A stretch of 64,000 nucleotides of DNA from Prostheceraeus crozeri (Eukaryota; Platyhelminthes; Polycladida; Euryleptidae): contig CAJQUW010005318.1 of NCBI GenBank assembly GCA_907163375.1, positions 62,001 through 126,000 of the forward strand, written 5' to 3'. Of this stretch, positions 40,301 to 55,300 are shown in pieces (the stretch's first letter is position 1; every line of letters begins with the position of its first letter). The translations under genes were made by a program, and so were the position numbers. Under the pieces are notes generated by a model that was not told the DNA's origin, did not search any database, and was given only the letters and a program-made list of their open reading frames with translations.

Positions 40301-43300
40301 TCCAGAGGGGGGGGACGTCAGCGAAAATTTTTTCTCTCCGATGGCGTTCAAATTCACCATACCGATGCAGAATTTCACGCTGAATCCGAATCTGTCCTCC
40401 GTTTTCTCATCCGATGGTTCGTTTTGGCGCTACACACCAAAACGTCCCAAATTCTAACTCTGTCGTTTTTTCGAAAAATGTTGAAAATTTTTTCTCGCCG
40501 ATTGCCTTGAAACTCACCATACAGATAGAGAATTTCACGCTGATTCCAAATCTGAAATCCGTTTTCCCATCCGATGCTTCGTTTTGAAGCTACAGCCCAA
40601 AACGTCCCAAATTCTAACTCTGTCGTTTTTCGCCAATGTCCCAAAATCTTAAATGGCGTCTCACATCTAAACGAAGACAGATATGAACAAGCCGTTTGTT
40701 TCAGTGAATTTGTCTCACTCTTAGCTTTCAAACGAGCTATGGCACGGCGACGTCAGCGAAAATTTTTTCTCTCCGATTGCGTTCAAATGCACCATACCGA
40801 TGCAGAATTTCACGCTGAATCCGAATCTGGCCTCCGTTTTCTCATCCGATGGTTCGTTTTGGCGCTATAAACCAAAACGTCCCAAATTCTAACTCTGTCG
40901 TTTTTTCGAAAAATGTTGAAAATTTTTTCTCGCCGATTGCCTTGAAACTCACCATACAGATAGAGAATTTCACGCTGATTCCAAATCTGAAATCCGTTTT
41001 CCAATCCGATGCTTCGTTTTGAAGCTACAGCCCAAAGCGTCCCAAATTCTAACTCTGTCGTTTTTCGCCAATGTCCCAAAATCTTAAATGGCGTCTCACA
41101 TCTAAACGAAGACAGATATGAACAAGCCGTTTGTTTCAGTGAATTTGTCTCACTCTTAGCTTTCCAACCAGCTATGGCACGACAAAATCCGTCCTCTGGA
41201 AGCCAAAATCGAAGCGAGCTCTCCCGAGGTGGGGGGGGACGTCAGCGAAAATTTTTTCTCTCCGATTGCGTTCAAATTCACCATACCGATGCAGAATTTC
41301 ACGCTGAATCCGAATCTGTCCTCCGTTTTCTCATCCGATGGTTCGTTTTGGCGCTACACACCAAAACGTCCCAAATTCTAACTCTGTCGTTTTTTCGAAA
41401 AATGTTGAAAATTTTTTCTCGCCGATTGCCTTGAAACTCACCATACAGATAGAGAATTTCACGCTGATTCCAAATCTGAAATCCGTTTTCCCATCCGATG
41501 CTTCGTTTTGAAGCTACAGCCCAAAACGTCCCAAATTCTAACTCTGTCGTTTTTTCGCCAATGTCCCAAAATCTTAAATGGCGTCTCACATCTAAACGAA
41601 GACAGATATGAACAAGCCGTTTGTTTCAGTGAATTTGTCTCACTCTTAGCTTTCAAACGAGCTATGGCACGACAAATCTGCCCACTGGCAGCCAAAATCG
41701 AAGCGAGCTCTCCAGAGGGGGGGACGTCAGCGAAAATTTTTTCTCTCCGATTGCGTTCAAATGCACCATACCGATGCAGAATTTCACGCTGAATCCGAAT
41801 CTGGCCTCCGTTTTCTCATCCGATGGTTCGTTTTGGCGCTATAAACCAAAACGTCCCAAATTCTAACTCTGTCGTTTTTTCGAAAAATGTTGAAAATTTT
41901 TTCTCGCCGATTGCCTTGAAACTCACCATACAGATAGAGAATTTCACGCTGATTCCAAATCTGAAATCCGTTTTCCAATCCGATGCTTCGTTTTGAAGCT
42001 ACAGCCCAAAGCGTCCCAAATTCTAACTCTGTCGTTTTTCGCCAATGTCCCAAAATCTTAAATGGCGTCTCACATCTAAACGAAGACAGATATGAACAAG
42101 CCGTTTGTTTCAGTGAATTTGTCTCACTCTTAGCTTTCAAACGAGCTATGGCACGACAAAATCCGTCCACTGGAAGCCAAAATCGAAGCGAGCTCTCCCG
42201 AGGGGGGGGGGACGTCAGCGAAAATTTTTTCTCTCCGATTGCGTTCAAATTCACCATACCGATGCAGAATTTCACGCTGAATCCGAATCTGTCCTCCGTT
42301 TTCTCATTTGATGGTTCGTTTTGGCGCTATACACCAAAACGTCCCAAATTCTAACTCTGTCGTTTTTTCGAAAAATGTTGAAAATTTTTTTCTCGCCGAT
42401 TGACTTGAAACACACCATACAGATAGAGAATTTCACGCTGATTCCAAATCTGAAATCCGTTTTCCAATCCGATGCTTCGTTTTGAAGCTACAGCCCAAAA
42501 CGTCCCAAATTCTAACTCTGTCGTTTTTCGCTAATGTCCCAAAATCTTAAATGGCGTCTCACATCTAAACGAAGACAGATATGAACAAGCCGTTTGTTTC
42601 AGTGAATTTGTCTCACTCTTAGCTTTCAAACGAGCTATGGCACGACAAATCTGCCCACTGGCAGCCAAAATCGAAGCGAGCTCTCCAGAGGGGGGGACGT
42701 CAGCGAAAATTTTTTCTCTCCGATTGCGTTCAAATGCACCATACCGATGCAGAATTTCACGCTGAATCCGAATCTGGCCTCCGTTTTCTCATCCGATGGT
42801 TCGTTTTGGCGCTATAAACCAAAACGTCCCAAATTCTAACTCTGTCGTTTTTCGCCAATGTCCCAAAATCTTAAATGGCGTCTCACATCTAAACGAAGAC
42901 AGATATGAACAAGCCGTTTGTTTCAGTGAATTTGTCTCACTCTTAGCTTTCAAACGAGCTATGGCACGACAAAATCCGTCCACTAGAAGCCAAGATCAAA
43001 GCGAGCTCTCCAGAGGGGGGACGTCAGCGAAAATTTTTCTCTCCGATTGCGTTCAAATTCACCATACCGATGCAGAATTTCACGCTGAATCCGAATCTGG
43101 CCTCCGTTTTCTCATCCGATGGTTCGTTTTGGCGCTATAAACCAAAACGTCCCAAATTCTAACTCTGTCGTTTTTTCGAAAAATGTTGAAAATTTTTTCT
43201 CGCCGATTGCCTTGAAACACACCATACAGATAGAGAATTTCACGCTGATTCCAAATCTGAAATCCGTTTTCTCATCCGATGGTTCGTTTTGGCGCTATAA

Positions 43301-46300
43301 ACCAAAACGTCCCAAATTCTAACTCTGTCGTTTTTCGCCAATGTCCCAAAATCTTAAATGGCGTCTCACATCTAAACGAAGACAGATATGAACAAGCCGT
43401 TTGTTTCAGTGAATTTGTCTCACTCTTAGCTTTCAAACGAGCTATGGCACGACAAAATCCGTCCACTGGCAGCCAAAATCGAAGCGAGCTCTCCAGAGGG
43501 GGGGGACGTCAGCGAAAATTTTTTCTCTCCGATTGCGTTCAAATGCACCATACCGATGCAGAATTTCACGCTGAATCCGAATCTGGCCTCCGTTTTCTCA
43601 TCCGATGGTTCGTTTTGGCGCTATAAACCAAAACGTCCCAAATTCTAACTCTGTCGTTTTTCGCCAATGTCCCAAAATCTTAAATGGCGTCTCACATCTA
43701 AACGAAGACAGATATGAACAAGCCGTTTGTTTCAGTGAATTTGTCTCACTCTTAGCTTTCAAACGAGCTATGGCACGACAAAATCCGTCCACTAGAAGTC
43801 AAGATCGAAGTGAGCTCTCCAGAGGGGGGGACGTCAGCGAAAATTTTTCTCTCCGATTGCGTTCAAATTCACCATACCGATGCAGAATTTCACGCTGAAT
43901 CCGAATCTGGCCTCCGTTTTCTCATCCGATGGTTCGTTTTGGCGCTATACACCAAAACGTCCCAAATTCTAACTCTGTCGTTTTTTCGAAAAATGTTGAA
44001 AATTTTTTTCTCGCCGATTGACTTGAAACACACCATACAGATAGAGAATTTCACGCTGATTCCAAATCTGAAATCCGTTTTCCAATCCGATGCTTCGTTT
44101 TGAAGCTACAGCCCAAAACGTCCCAAATTCTAACTCTGTCGTTTTTCGCTAATGTCCCAAAATCTTAAATGGCGTCTCACATCTAAACGAAGACAGATAT
44201 GAACAAGCCGTTTGTTTCAGTGAATTTGTCTCACTCTTAGCTTTCAAACGAGCTATGGCACGACAAAATCCGTCCACTGGAAGCCAAAATCGAAGCGAGC
44301 TCTCCCGAGGGGGGGGACGTCAGCGAAAATTTTTTCTCTCCGATTGCGTTCAAATTCACCATACCGATGCAGAATTTCACGCTGAATCCGAATCTGGCCT
44401 CCGTTTTCTCATCCGATGGTTCGTTTTGGCGCTACACACCAAAACGTCCCAAATTCTAACTCTGTCGTTTTTTCGCCAATGTCCCAAAATCTTAAATGGC
44501 GTCTCACATCTAAACGAAGACAGATATGAACAAGCCGTTTGTTTCAGTGAATTTGTCTCACTCTTAGCTTTCAAACGAGCTATGGCACGACAAAATCCGT
44601 CCACTAGAAGCCAAGATCGAAGCGAGCTCTCCAGAGGGGGGGACGTCAGCGAAAATTTTTTCTCTCCGATTGCGTTCAAATTCAGCATACCGATGCAGAA
44701 TTTCACGCTGAATCCGAATCTGGCCTCCGTTTTCTCATCCGATGGTTCGTTTTGGCGCTACACACCAAAACGTCCCAAATTCTAACTCTGTCGTTTTTTC
44801 GAAAAATGTTGAAAATTTTTTCTCGCCGATTGCCTTGAAACTCACCATACAGATAGAGAATTTCACGCTGATTCCAAATCTGAAATCCGTTTTCCAATCC
44901 GATGCTTCGTTTTGAAGCTACAGCCCAAAACGTCCCAAATTCTAACTCTGTCGTTTTTCGCCAATGTCCCAAAATCTTAAATGGCGTCTCACATCTAAAC
45001 GAAGACAGATATGAACAAGCCGTTTGTTTCAGTGAATTTGTCTCACTCTTAGCTTTCAAACGAGCTATGGCACGACAAAATCCGTCCACTGGCAGCCAAA
45101 ATCGAAGCGAGCTCTCCCGAGGGGGGGGACGTCAGCGAAAATTTTTTCTCTCCGATTGCGTTCAAATTCACCATACCGATGCAGAATTTCACGCTGAATC
45201 CGAATCTGTCCTCCGTTTTCTCATTTGATGGTTCGTTTTGGCGCTATACACCAAAACGTCCCAAATTCTAACTCTGTCGTTTTTTCGAAAAATGTTGAAA
45301 ATTTTTTTCTCGCCGATTGACTTGAAACACACCATACAGATAGAGAATTTCACGCTGATTCCAAATCTGAAATCCGTTTTCCAATCCGATGCTTCGTTTT
45401 GAAGCTACAGCCCAAAACGTCCCAAATTCTAACTCTGTCGTTTTTCGCTAATGTCCCAAAATCTTAAATGGCGTCTCACATCTAAACGAAGACAGATATG
45501 AACAAGCCGTTTGTTTCAGTGAATTTGTCTCACTCTTAGCTTTCAAACGAGCTATGGCACGACAAAATCCGTCCACTGGAAGCCAAAATCGAAGCGAGCT
45601 CTCCCGAGGGGGGGACGTCAGCGAAAATTTTTTCTCTCCGATTGCGTTCAAATTCACCATACCGATGCAGAATTTCACGCTGAATCCGAATCTGGCCTCC
45701 GTTTTCTCATCCGATGGTTCGTTTGGGCGCTACACACCAAAACGTCCCAAATTCTAACTCTGTCGTTTTTTCGCCAATGTCCCAAAATCTTAAATGGCGT
45801 CTCACATCTAAACGAAGACAGATATGAACAAGCCGTTTGTTTCAGTGAATTTGTCTCACTCTTAGCTTTCAAACGAGCTATGGCACGACAAAATCCGTCC
45901 ACTAGAAGTCAAGATCGAAGCGAGCTCTCCAGAGGGGGACACGTCAGCGAAAATTTTTCTCTCCGATTGCGTTCAAATTCAGCATACCGATGCAGAATTT
46001 CACGCTGAATCCGAATCTGGCCTCCGTTTTCTCATTTGATGGTTCGTTTTGGCGCTATAAACCAAAACGTCCCAAATTCTAACTCTGTCGTTTTTTCGAA
46101 AAATGTTGAAAATTTTTTCTCGCCGATTGCCTTGAAACTCACCATACAGATAGAGAATTTCACGCTGATTCCAAATCTGAAATCCGTTTTCCAATCCGAT
46201 GCTTCGTTTTGAAGCTACAGCCCAAAACGTCCCAAATTCTAACTCTGTCGTTTTTCGCCAATGTCCCAAAATCTTAAATGGCGTCTCACATCTAAACGAA

Positions 46301-49300
46301 GACAGATATGAACAAGCCGTTTGTTTCAGTGAATTTGTCTCACTCTTAGCTTTCAAACGAGCTATGGCACGACAAAATCCGTCCACTGGAAGCCAAAATC
46401 GAAGCGAGCTGTCCAGAGGGGGGGGACGTCAGCGAAAATATTTTCTCTCCGATTGCGTTCAAATTCACCATACCGATGCAGAATTTCACGCTGAATCCGA
46501 ATCTGGCCTCCGTTTTCTCATCCGATGGTTCGTTTTGGCGCTATAAACCAAAACGTCCCAAATTCTAACTCTGTCGTTTTTTCGAAAAATGTTGAAAATT
46601 TTTTCTCGCCGATTGCCTTGAAACTCACCATACAGATAGAGAATTTCACGCTGATTCCAAAATCTGAAATCCGTTTTCCAATCCGATGCTTCGTTTTGAA
46701 GCTACAGCCCAAAACGTCCCAAATTCTAACTCTGTCGTTTTTCGCCAATGTCCCAAAATCTTAAATGGCGTCTCACATCTAAACGAAGACAGATATGAAC
46801 AAGCCGTTTGTTTCAGTGAAATTGTCTCACTCTTAGCTTTCAAACGAGCTATGGCACGACAAAATCCGTCCACTGGAAGCCAAAATCGAAGCGAGCTCTC
46901 CAGAGGGGGGGGGACGTCAGCGAAAATTTTTTCTCTCCGATGGCGTTCAAATTCACCATACCGATGCAGAATTTCACGCTGAATCCGAATCTGTCCTCCG
47001 TTTTCTCATCTGATGGTTCGTTTGGGCGCTACACACCAAAACGTCCCAAATTCTAACTCTGTCGTTTTTTCGAAAAATGTTGAAAATTTTTTCTCGCCGA
47101 TTGACTTGAAACACACCATACAGATAGAGAATTTCACGCTGATTCCAAATCTGAAATCCGTTTTCCAATCCGATGCTTCGTTTTGAAGCTACAGCCCAAA
47201 ACGTCCCAAATTCTAACTCTGTCGTTTTTTCGCCAATGTCCCAAAATCTTAAATGGCGTCTCACATCTAAACGAAGACAGATATGAACAAGCCGTTTGTT
47301 TCAGTGAATTTGTCTCACTCTTAGCTTTCAAACGAGCTATGGCACGACAAAATCTGTCCACTGGAAGCCAAAATCGAAGCGAGCTGTCCAGAGGGGGGGA
47401 CGTCAGCGAAAATTTTTCTCTCCGATTGCGTTCAAATGCACCATACCGATGCAGAATTTCACGCTGAATCCGAATCTGGCCTCCGTTTTCTCATCCGATG
47501 GTTCGTTTTGGCGCTATAAACCAAAACGTCCCAAATTCTAACTCTGTCGTTTTTCGCCAATGTCCCAAAATCTTAAATGGCGTCTCACATCTAAACGAAG
47601 ACAGATATGAACAAGCCGTTTGTTTCAGTGAATTTGTCTCACTCTTAGCTTTCAAACGAGCTATGGCACGACAAAATCCGTCCACTGGAAGCCAAAATCG
47701 AAGCGAGCTCTCCAGAGGGGGGGACGTCAGCCAAAAATTTTTTCTCTCCGATTGCGTTCAAATTCATCATACCGATGCAGAATTTCACGCTGAATCCGAA
47801 TCTGGCCTCCGTTTTCTCATCCGATGCTTCGTTTGGGCGCTACACACCAAAACGTCCCAAATTCTAACTCTGTCGTTTTTTCGAAAAATGTTGAAAATTT
47901 TTTCTCGCCGATTGCCTTGAAACTCACAATACAGATAGAGAATTTCACGCTGATTCCAAATCTGAAATCCGTTTTCCAATCCGATGCTTCGTTTTGAAGC
48001 TACAGCCCAAAACGTCCCAAATTCTAACTCTGTCGTTTTTCGCCAATGTCCCAAAATCTTAAATGGCGTCTCACATCTAAACGAAGACAGATATGAACAA
48101 GCCGATTCTCTCAGTGAATTTGTCTCACTCTTAGCTTTCAAACGAGCTATGGCACGACAAAATCCGTCCACTGGAAGCCAAAATCGAAGCGAGCTGTCCA
48201 GAGGGGGGGGGACGTCAGCGAAAATTTTTTCTCTCCGATGGCGTTCAAATTCACCATACCGATGCAGAATTTCACGCTGAATCCGAATCTGGCCTCCGTT
48301 TTCTCATCCGATGGTTCGTTTGGGCGCTACACACCAAAACGTCCCAAATTCTAACTCTGTCGTTTTTCGCCAATGTCCCAAAATCTTAAATGGCGTCTCA
48401 CATCTAAACGAAGACAGATAGGAACAAGCTGATTCTCTCAGTGAATTTGTCTCACTCTTAGCTTAGCTTTTTTTTTTTACTTAATGACTTTGCTCTCCTT
48501 TTTCTTTTGCGCAATCCCTAGAGATGTCTTGGACAAATAATGCTCCTCCCTACGTTACCATCGTATTCCTTTTCATATTTCACTGATAATTCCTTGATTT
48601 TTTAATTCCTACAAATTTTTTTTAACTTACTTATTGATCATCATCCTTACAAACATTGAGATAATTTCGATTAATACTAAAGTCCCTGACTGCGCAAATC
48701 TCTTTATCGATTTAACCAAAACTAAATTATATTATCTTTATCTACTATATAAAAGCTAATACTTCCACCCTTTTCGATATTTATCCACTAAACTTATTTC
48801 CCAATTATAGATGCCTCCTTTTTGTTTATTTCGCTTGCCTGCTTTAAATCGGCACACTCGTTTATCATGCCCTAAATGATGTATATAACATTAAAGCTTA
48901 CTACAAGTTTTACCATCTCCTCAACAATCTATTACACAGCCTAGAACACTTTTACCCCATTAAATTAAAACTAGCCATATTATACTTCGATACCCCTCGC
49001 ATTATCCATTTATTCATAATGTTCTATTCCAAGACTACCTTACACTTATCTCCATCCCCCTTATTATCAAGCTCTAAATTTCCTTACCTTAATAACACTA
49101 CATACCGACACATAACCCTTCAAAGCAACCTTACATCGCACCACAAACTATTATATTAATCGTAAATTCTACCTTAGAACATATCGATACCACATCTATA
49201 GCCAATTACAGCTTACCCTTTATCCTTAATACTTATTAATTTATCAACCCTAGACATTATTACACACCACTCCTTAGCTTAAATATAAGACTTAAAAGAA

Positions 49301-52300
49301 CTAAATGCAAACTCCATTCCTTTAGCTTTCGCTTAGTTCTTAATCTCCGTCACTTCGTACATGACTTACACAACACTCTATTTGTCCGCAGAATTTTACT
49401 ATGATTTCCCCGTCATTTTCCCTTAAACTATGAACCATAATAAACTCATACTCAGAGAATTTCTGCCAACCACATAGTCCAGACACGCTTACTATTCCAC
49501 AGTCACCAACAGCAACTTACACCCGCAACGTCAACTCCATATGAATACCCTCCGCAATTCGGTAATCTTTTTCAAACGCGGTCAAACTATACAACCAGAT
49601 ACCCACATAACGCCTGCAACTACTCCTCTATACAACCCCACCACCAAGTGCCCGCCACATTCGTATTCCAACCCACCACCGCTGCAAGTATTATAATATA
49701 AATAAAAATACCATACGGCCACTTTGACCACGAATCACACCGAACATTAGTACACAATCCAAACCTACCCGCCACCCTTGTATCCACCATTTCGCACCTA
49801 ACTAAATATCGGATCATAGTCACTAAATCTCATTACCGAAACACAACCTCCCAACCTTTTTATATATGTTACTTAGACAACGCTAGCTTAATCGTCTTTA
49901 CCCTAACTTCCAAAACTTCTTCCACATTCCTTCAGACTCTAATGCTTTACCTATTATAAACCTATCTAATAATTCCCCTTAGCTTATTAAAAACTTAATC
50001 TAATATCTAGTCAATCACACGAATTATTTCACCACAAAGATGTTGATTTTATTACTTGATCTAAAATTATATCTCTTAACCAGACTATTCTGAAAGAGCA
50101 AACTAAACTTAAATATTGGTATCGCTACAGACTACGAAAAATCCCTCCCATTAACTTTCCACTTTTCCTTAGCTTTACCACTCTGCAATACCCGACCGGT
50201 CACAAGACCTTACCTCATTTAGCTTTAGTACAATTTCATTTTCTATAAGCTCCACTTATAAATGAGTATTTTCATTGACTTAAGGCAATTAGCTATCCTA
50301 AAATACATGTATTACAACTCAATAGCTTGAAATCCCCACATATCACTAAGCTTAATAAACTGACGGGAAAGTTCAAAGAAAAAACATTTTAGCTTGCTTA
50401 TGGCTAAATCTTTAATTTTATAAAACTTATTGTGTTAAATTATTTAGACTTTTTCTCTCCCATACCTCTTAACGCTCTTAAAACATATATAAAAAACTAC
50501 CCTAACACTACCCCGTTTACTTTAGACTTTCTACAAGCCAACTTCCTTAACGGTATATCTATCTATTTTTTATAATTTTTTGTCTTTAACCTACCAACCC
50601 TTTTACATCCAATCAGATCCAATGACAACCCCTCCACACACATTGCCTCACCACCAACGTATCTAGACTACCAATCTCCAGGATCCCAGTCAACCACACC
50701 TAACGCCTCTCCATACCCACCCTCTAAGAATCGCAGAATACTCATATACATAAACAGAATATCTCTACAATCCTGACATACATCTCACCAATAGTCCCAA
50801 ACAACATAATCCCAATCTACCGGCTTATTTCACCATCACCTACATAAGAGCAACTATCACTATCGCAGAAGGACCCAACTTCCATCACCTTCCGTCCACC
50901 CAGAGCTACATGCTCAACCACAAACTTCCTTTAGAATCTTAAAGTCAACAAGAAATTTCATCTAACACATTAATATTATTTACAATCACAGACAACGACC
51001 TTCTCTCCCCAACAACACTTTGCACCAAAAACAAATTCTATATAATATTCTACATTAGTAGCCCGTCAGCGTCCTTCTTCGCATTACTACAATCGTCCCT
51101 CCACCACTACCGGTACTTTCCTTCGCTTACTAGAGAACAGACCACCCACACTCCCCCCCCCCCAAACTAAAATCCACCCATCCCAAACTCCAACGCCATA
51201 ATCAATAACATAACCTACGCGCACCAACTTCTAGTCAAACCACCCCCATCGCATTGAGATAATAACTCTTCCTCATAATGCCCGAACCGAACTAATAAGT
51301 CAATACACTTGCATCTAGTCCCCTACGCCGCTAGGATCGTGAGATACGCATCAAGCTACGAAACATAACTACGAATACTCAAAATGATATTATCGAATAT
51401 AGATTTTCTTCACCGAATAAACATATATCGCCTCCCAAAACCACCGATAACGCCCCTACCCCACCCAGCGCCACCCCACAACACTTCCCATTAAACCCTG
51501 TTCCCCACAACCAAGTCTGCCCGAACCATATACCACCCCTACAAAAGGCTAACTACTATAGCATTTATATATATTAACTATAAATAATGATAGCATAATC
51601 CCCAATCCAAAACCCTCCGCACTGAGCATCCTACGTATTTAGTCATAACTAATACTCTTATCACATATATTCGTCAAACGAGCTATGGCACGACAAAATC
51701 CGTCTACTAGAAGCCAAGATCGAAGCGAGCTCTCCAGAGGGGGGGGACGTCAGCGAAAATTTTTCTCTCCGATTGCGTTCAAATTCACCATACCGATGCA
51801 GAATTTCACGCTGAATCCGAATCTGGCCTCCGTTTTCTCATCCGATGGTTCGTTTTGGCGCTATACACCAAAACGTCCCAAATTCTAACTCTGTCGTTTT
51901 TTCGAAAAATGTTGAAAATTTTTTCTCGCCGATTGACTTGAAACTCACCATACAGATAGAGAATTTTACGCTGATTCCAAATCTGAAATCCGTTTTCCAA
52001 TCCGATGCTTCGTTTTGAAGCTACAGCCCAAAACGTCCCAAATTCTAACTCTGTCGTTTTTCGCCAATGTCCCAAAATCTTAAATGGCGTCTCACATCTA
52101 AACGAAGACAGATATGAACAAGCCGTTTGTTTCAGTGAATTTGTCTCACTCTTAGCTTTCAAACGAGCTATGGCACGACAAAATCCGTCCACTGGAAGCC
52201 AAAATCGAAGCGAGCTCTCCCGAGGGGGGGGACGTCAGCGAAAATTTTTTCTCTCCGATTGCGTTCAAATTCACCATACCGATGCAGAATTTCACGCTGA

Positions 52301-55300
52301 ATCCGAATCTGGCCTCCGTTTTCTCATCCGATGGTTCGTTTTGGCGCTACACACCAAAACGTCCCAAATTCTAACTCTGTCGTTTTTCGCCAATGTCCCA
52401 AAATCTTAAATGGCGTCTCACATCTAAACGAAGACAGATATGAACAAGCCGTTTGTTTCAGTGAATTTGTCTCACTCTTAGCTTTCAAACGAGCTATGGC
52501 ACGACAAAATCCGTCCACTAGAAGCCAAGATCGAAGCGAGCTCTCCAGAGGGGGGGGACGTCAGCGAAAATTTTTCTCTCCGATTGCGTTCAAATTCACC
52601 ATACCGATGCAGAATTTCACGCTGAATCCGAATCTGGCCTCCGTTTTCTCATCCGATGGTTCGTTTTGGCGCTATAAACCAAAACGTCCCAAATTCTAAC
52701 TCTGTCGTTTTTCGAAAAATGTTGAAAATTTTTTCTCGCCGATTGCCTTGAAACTCACCATACAGATAGAGAATTTCACGCTGATTCCAAATCTGAAATC
52801 CGTTTTCCAATCCGATGCTTCGTTTTGAAGCTACAGCCCAAAACGTCCCAAATTCTAACTCTGTCGTTTTTCGCCAATGTCCCAAAATCTTAAATGGCGT
52901 CTCACATCTAAACGAAGACAGATATGAACAAGCCGTTTGTTTCAGTGAATTTGTCTCACTCTTAGCTTTCAAACGAGCTATGGCACGACAAAATCCGTCC
53001 ACTGGCAGCCAAAATCGAAGCGAGCTCTCCCGAGGGGGGGGACGTCAGCGAAAATTTTTTCTCTCCGATTGCGTTCAAATTCACCATACCGATGCAGAAT
53101 TTCACGCTGAATCCGAATCTGTCCTCCGTTTTCTCATCCGATGGTTCGTTTTGGCGCTATACACCAAAACGTCCCAAATTCTAACTCTGTCGTTTTTTCG
53201 AAAAATGTTGAAAATTTTTTCTCGCCGATTGCCTTGAAACTCACCATACAGATAGAGAATTTCACGCTGATTCCAAATCTGAAATCCGTTTTCCAATCCG
53301 ATGCTTCGTTTTGAAGCTACAGCCCAAAACGTCCCAAATTCTAACTCTGTCGTTTTTCGCCAATGTCCCAAAATCTTAAATGGCGTCTCACATCTAAACG
53401 AAGACAGATATGAACAAGCCGTTTGTTTCAGTGAATTTGTCTCACTCTTAGCTTTCAAACGAGCTATGGCACGACAAAATCCGCCCACTGGCAGCCAAAA
53501 TCGAAGCGAGCTCTCCAGAGGGGGGGGACGTCAGCGAAAATTTTTTCTCTCCGATTGCGTTCAAATGCACCATACCGATGCAGAATTTCACGCTGAATCC
53601 GAATCTGGCCTCCGTTTTCTCATCCGATGGTTCGTTTTGGCGCTATAAACCAAAACGTCCCAAATTCTAACTCTGTCGTTTTTCGCCAATGTCCCAAAAT
53701 CTTAAATGGCGTCTCACATCTAAACGAAGACAGATATGAACAAGCCGTTTGTTTCAGTGAATTTGTCTCACTCTTAGCTTTCAAACGAGCTATGGCACGA
53801 CAAAATCCGTCCACTAGAAGTCAAGATCGAAGCGAGCTCTCCAGAGGGGGACACGTCAGCGAAAATTTTTCTCTCCGATTGCGTTCAAATTCACCATACC
53901 GATGCAGAATTTCACGCTGAATCCGAATCTGGCCTCCGTTTTCTCATCCGATGGTTCGTTTTGGCGCTATAAACCAAAACGTCCCAAATTCTAACTCTGT
54001 CGTTTTTTCGAAAAATGTTGAAAATTTTTTCTCGCCGATTGCCTTGAAACTCACCATACAGATAGAGAATTTCACGCTGATTCCAAATCTGAAATCCGTT
54101 TTCCAATCCGATGCTTCGTTTTGAAGCTACAGCCCAAAACGTCCCAAATTCTAACTCTGTCGTTTTTCGCCAATGTCCCAAAATCTTAAATGGCGTCTCA
54201 CATCTAAACGAAGACAGATATGAACAAGCCGTTTGTTTCAGTGAATTTGTCTCACTCTTAGCTTTCAAACGAGCTATGGCACGACAAAATCCGCCCACTG
54301 GCAGCCAAAATCGAAGCGAGCTCTCCAGAGGGGGGGGACGTCAGCGAAAATTTTTTCTCTCCGATTGCGTTCAAATGCACCATACCGATGCAGAATTTCA
54401 CGCTGAATCCGAATCTGGCCTCCGTTTTCTCATCCGATGGTTCGTTTTGGCGCTATAAACCAAAACGTCCCAAATTCTAACTCTGTCGTTTTTCGCCAAT
54501 GTCCCAAAATCTTAAATGGCGTCTCACATCTAAACGAAGACAGATATGAACAAGCCGTTTGTTTCAGTGAATTTGTCTCACTCTTAGCTTTCAAACGAGC
54601 TATGGCACGACAAAATCCGTCCACTAGAAGTCAAGATCGAAGCGAGCTCTCCAGAGGGGGGGACGTCAGCGAAAATTCTTCTCTCCGATTGCGTTCAAAT
54701 TCACCATACCGATGCAGAATTTCACGCTGAATCCGAATCTGGCCTCCGTTTTCTCATCCGATGGTTCGTTTTGGCGCTATGCACCAAAACGTCCCAAATT
54801 CTAACTCTGTCGTTTTTTCGAAAAATGTTGAAAATTTTTTCTCGCCGATTGCCTTGAAACTCACCATACAGATAGAGAATTTCACGCTTATTCCAAATCT
54901 GAAATCCGTTTTCCAATCCGATGCTTCGTTTTGAAGCTACAGCCCAAAACGTCCCAAATTCTAACTCTGTCGTTTTTCGAAAAATGTTGAAAATTTTTTC
55001 TCGCCGATTGCCTTGAAACTCACCATACAGATAGAGAATTTCACGCTGATTCCAAATCTGAAATCCGTTTTCCAATCCGATGCTTCGTTTTGAAGCTACA
55101 GCCCAAATCGTCCCAAATTCTAACTCTGTCGTTTTTCGCCAATGTCCCAAAATCTTAAATGGCGTCTCACATCTAAACGAAGACAGATATGAACAAGCCG
55201 ATTCTTTCAGTGAATTTGTCTCACTCTTAGCTTTCAAACGAGCTATGGCACGACAAAATCCGCCCACTGGCAGCCAAAATCGAAGCGAGCTCTCCAGAGG

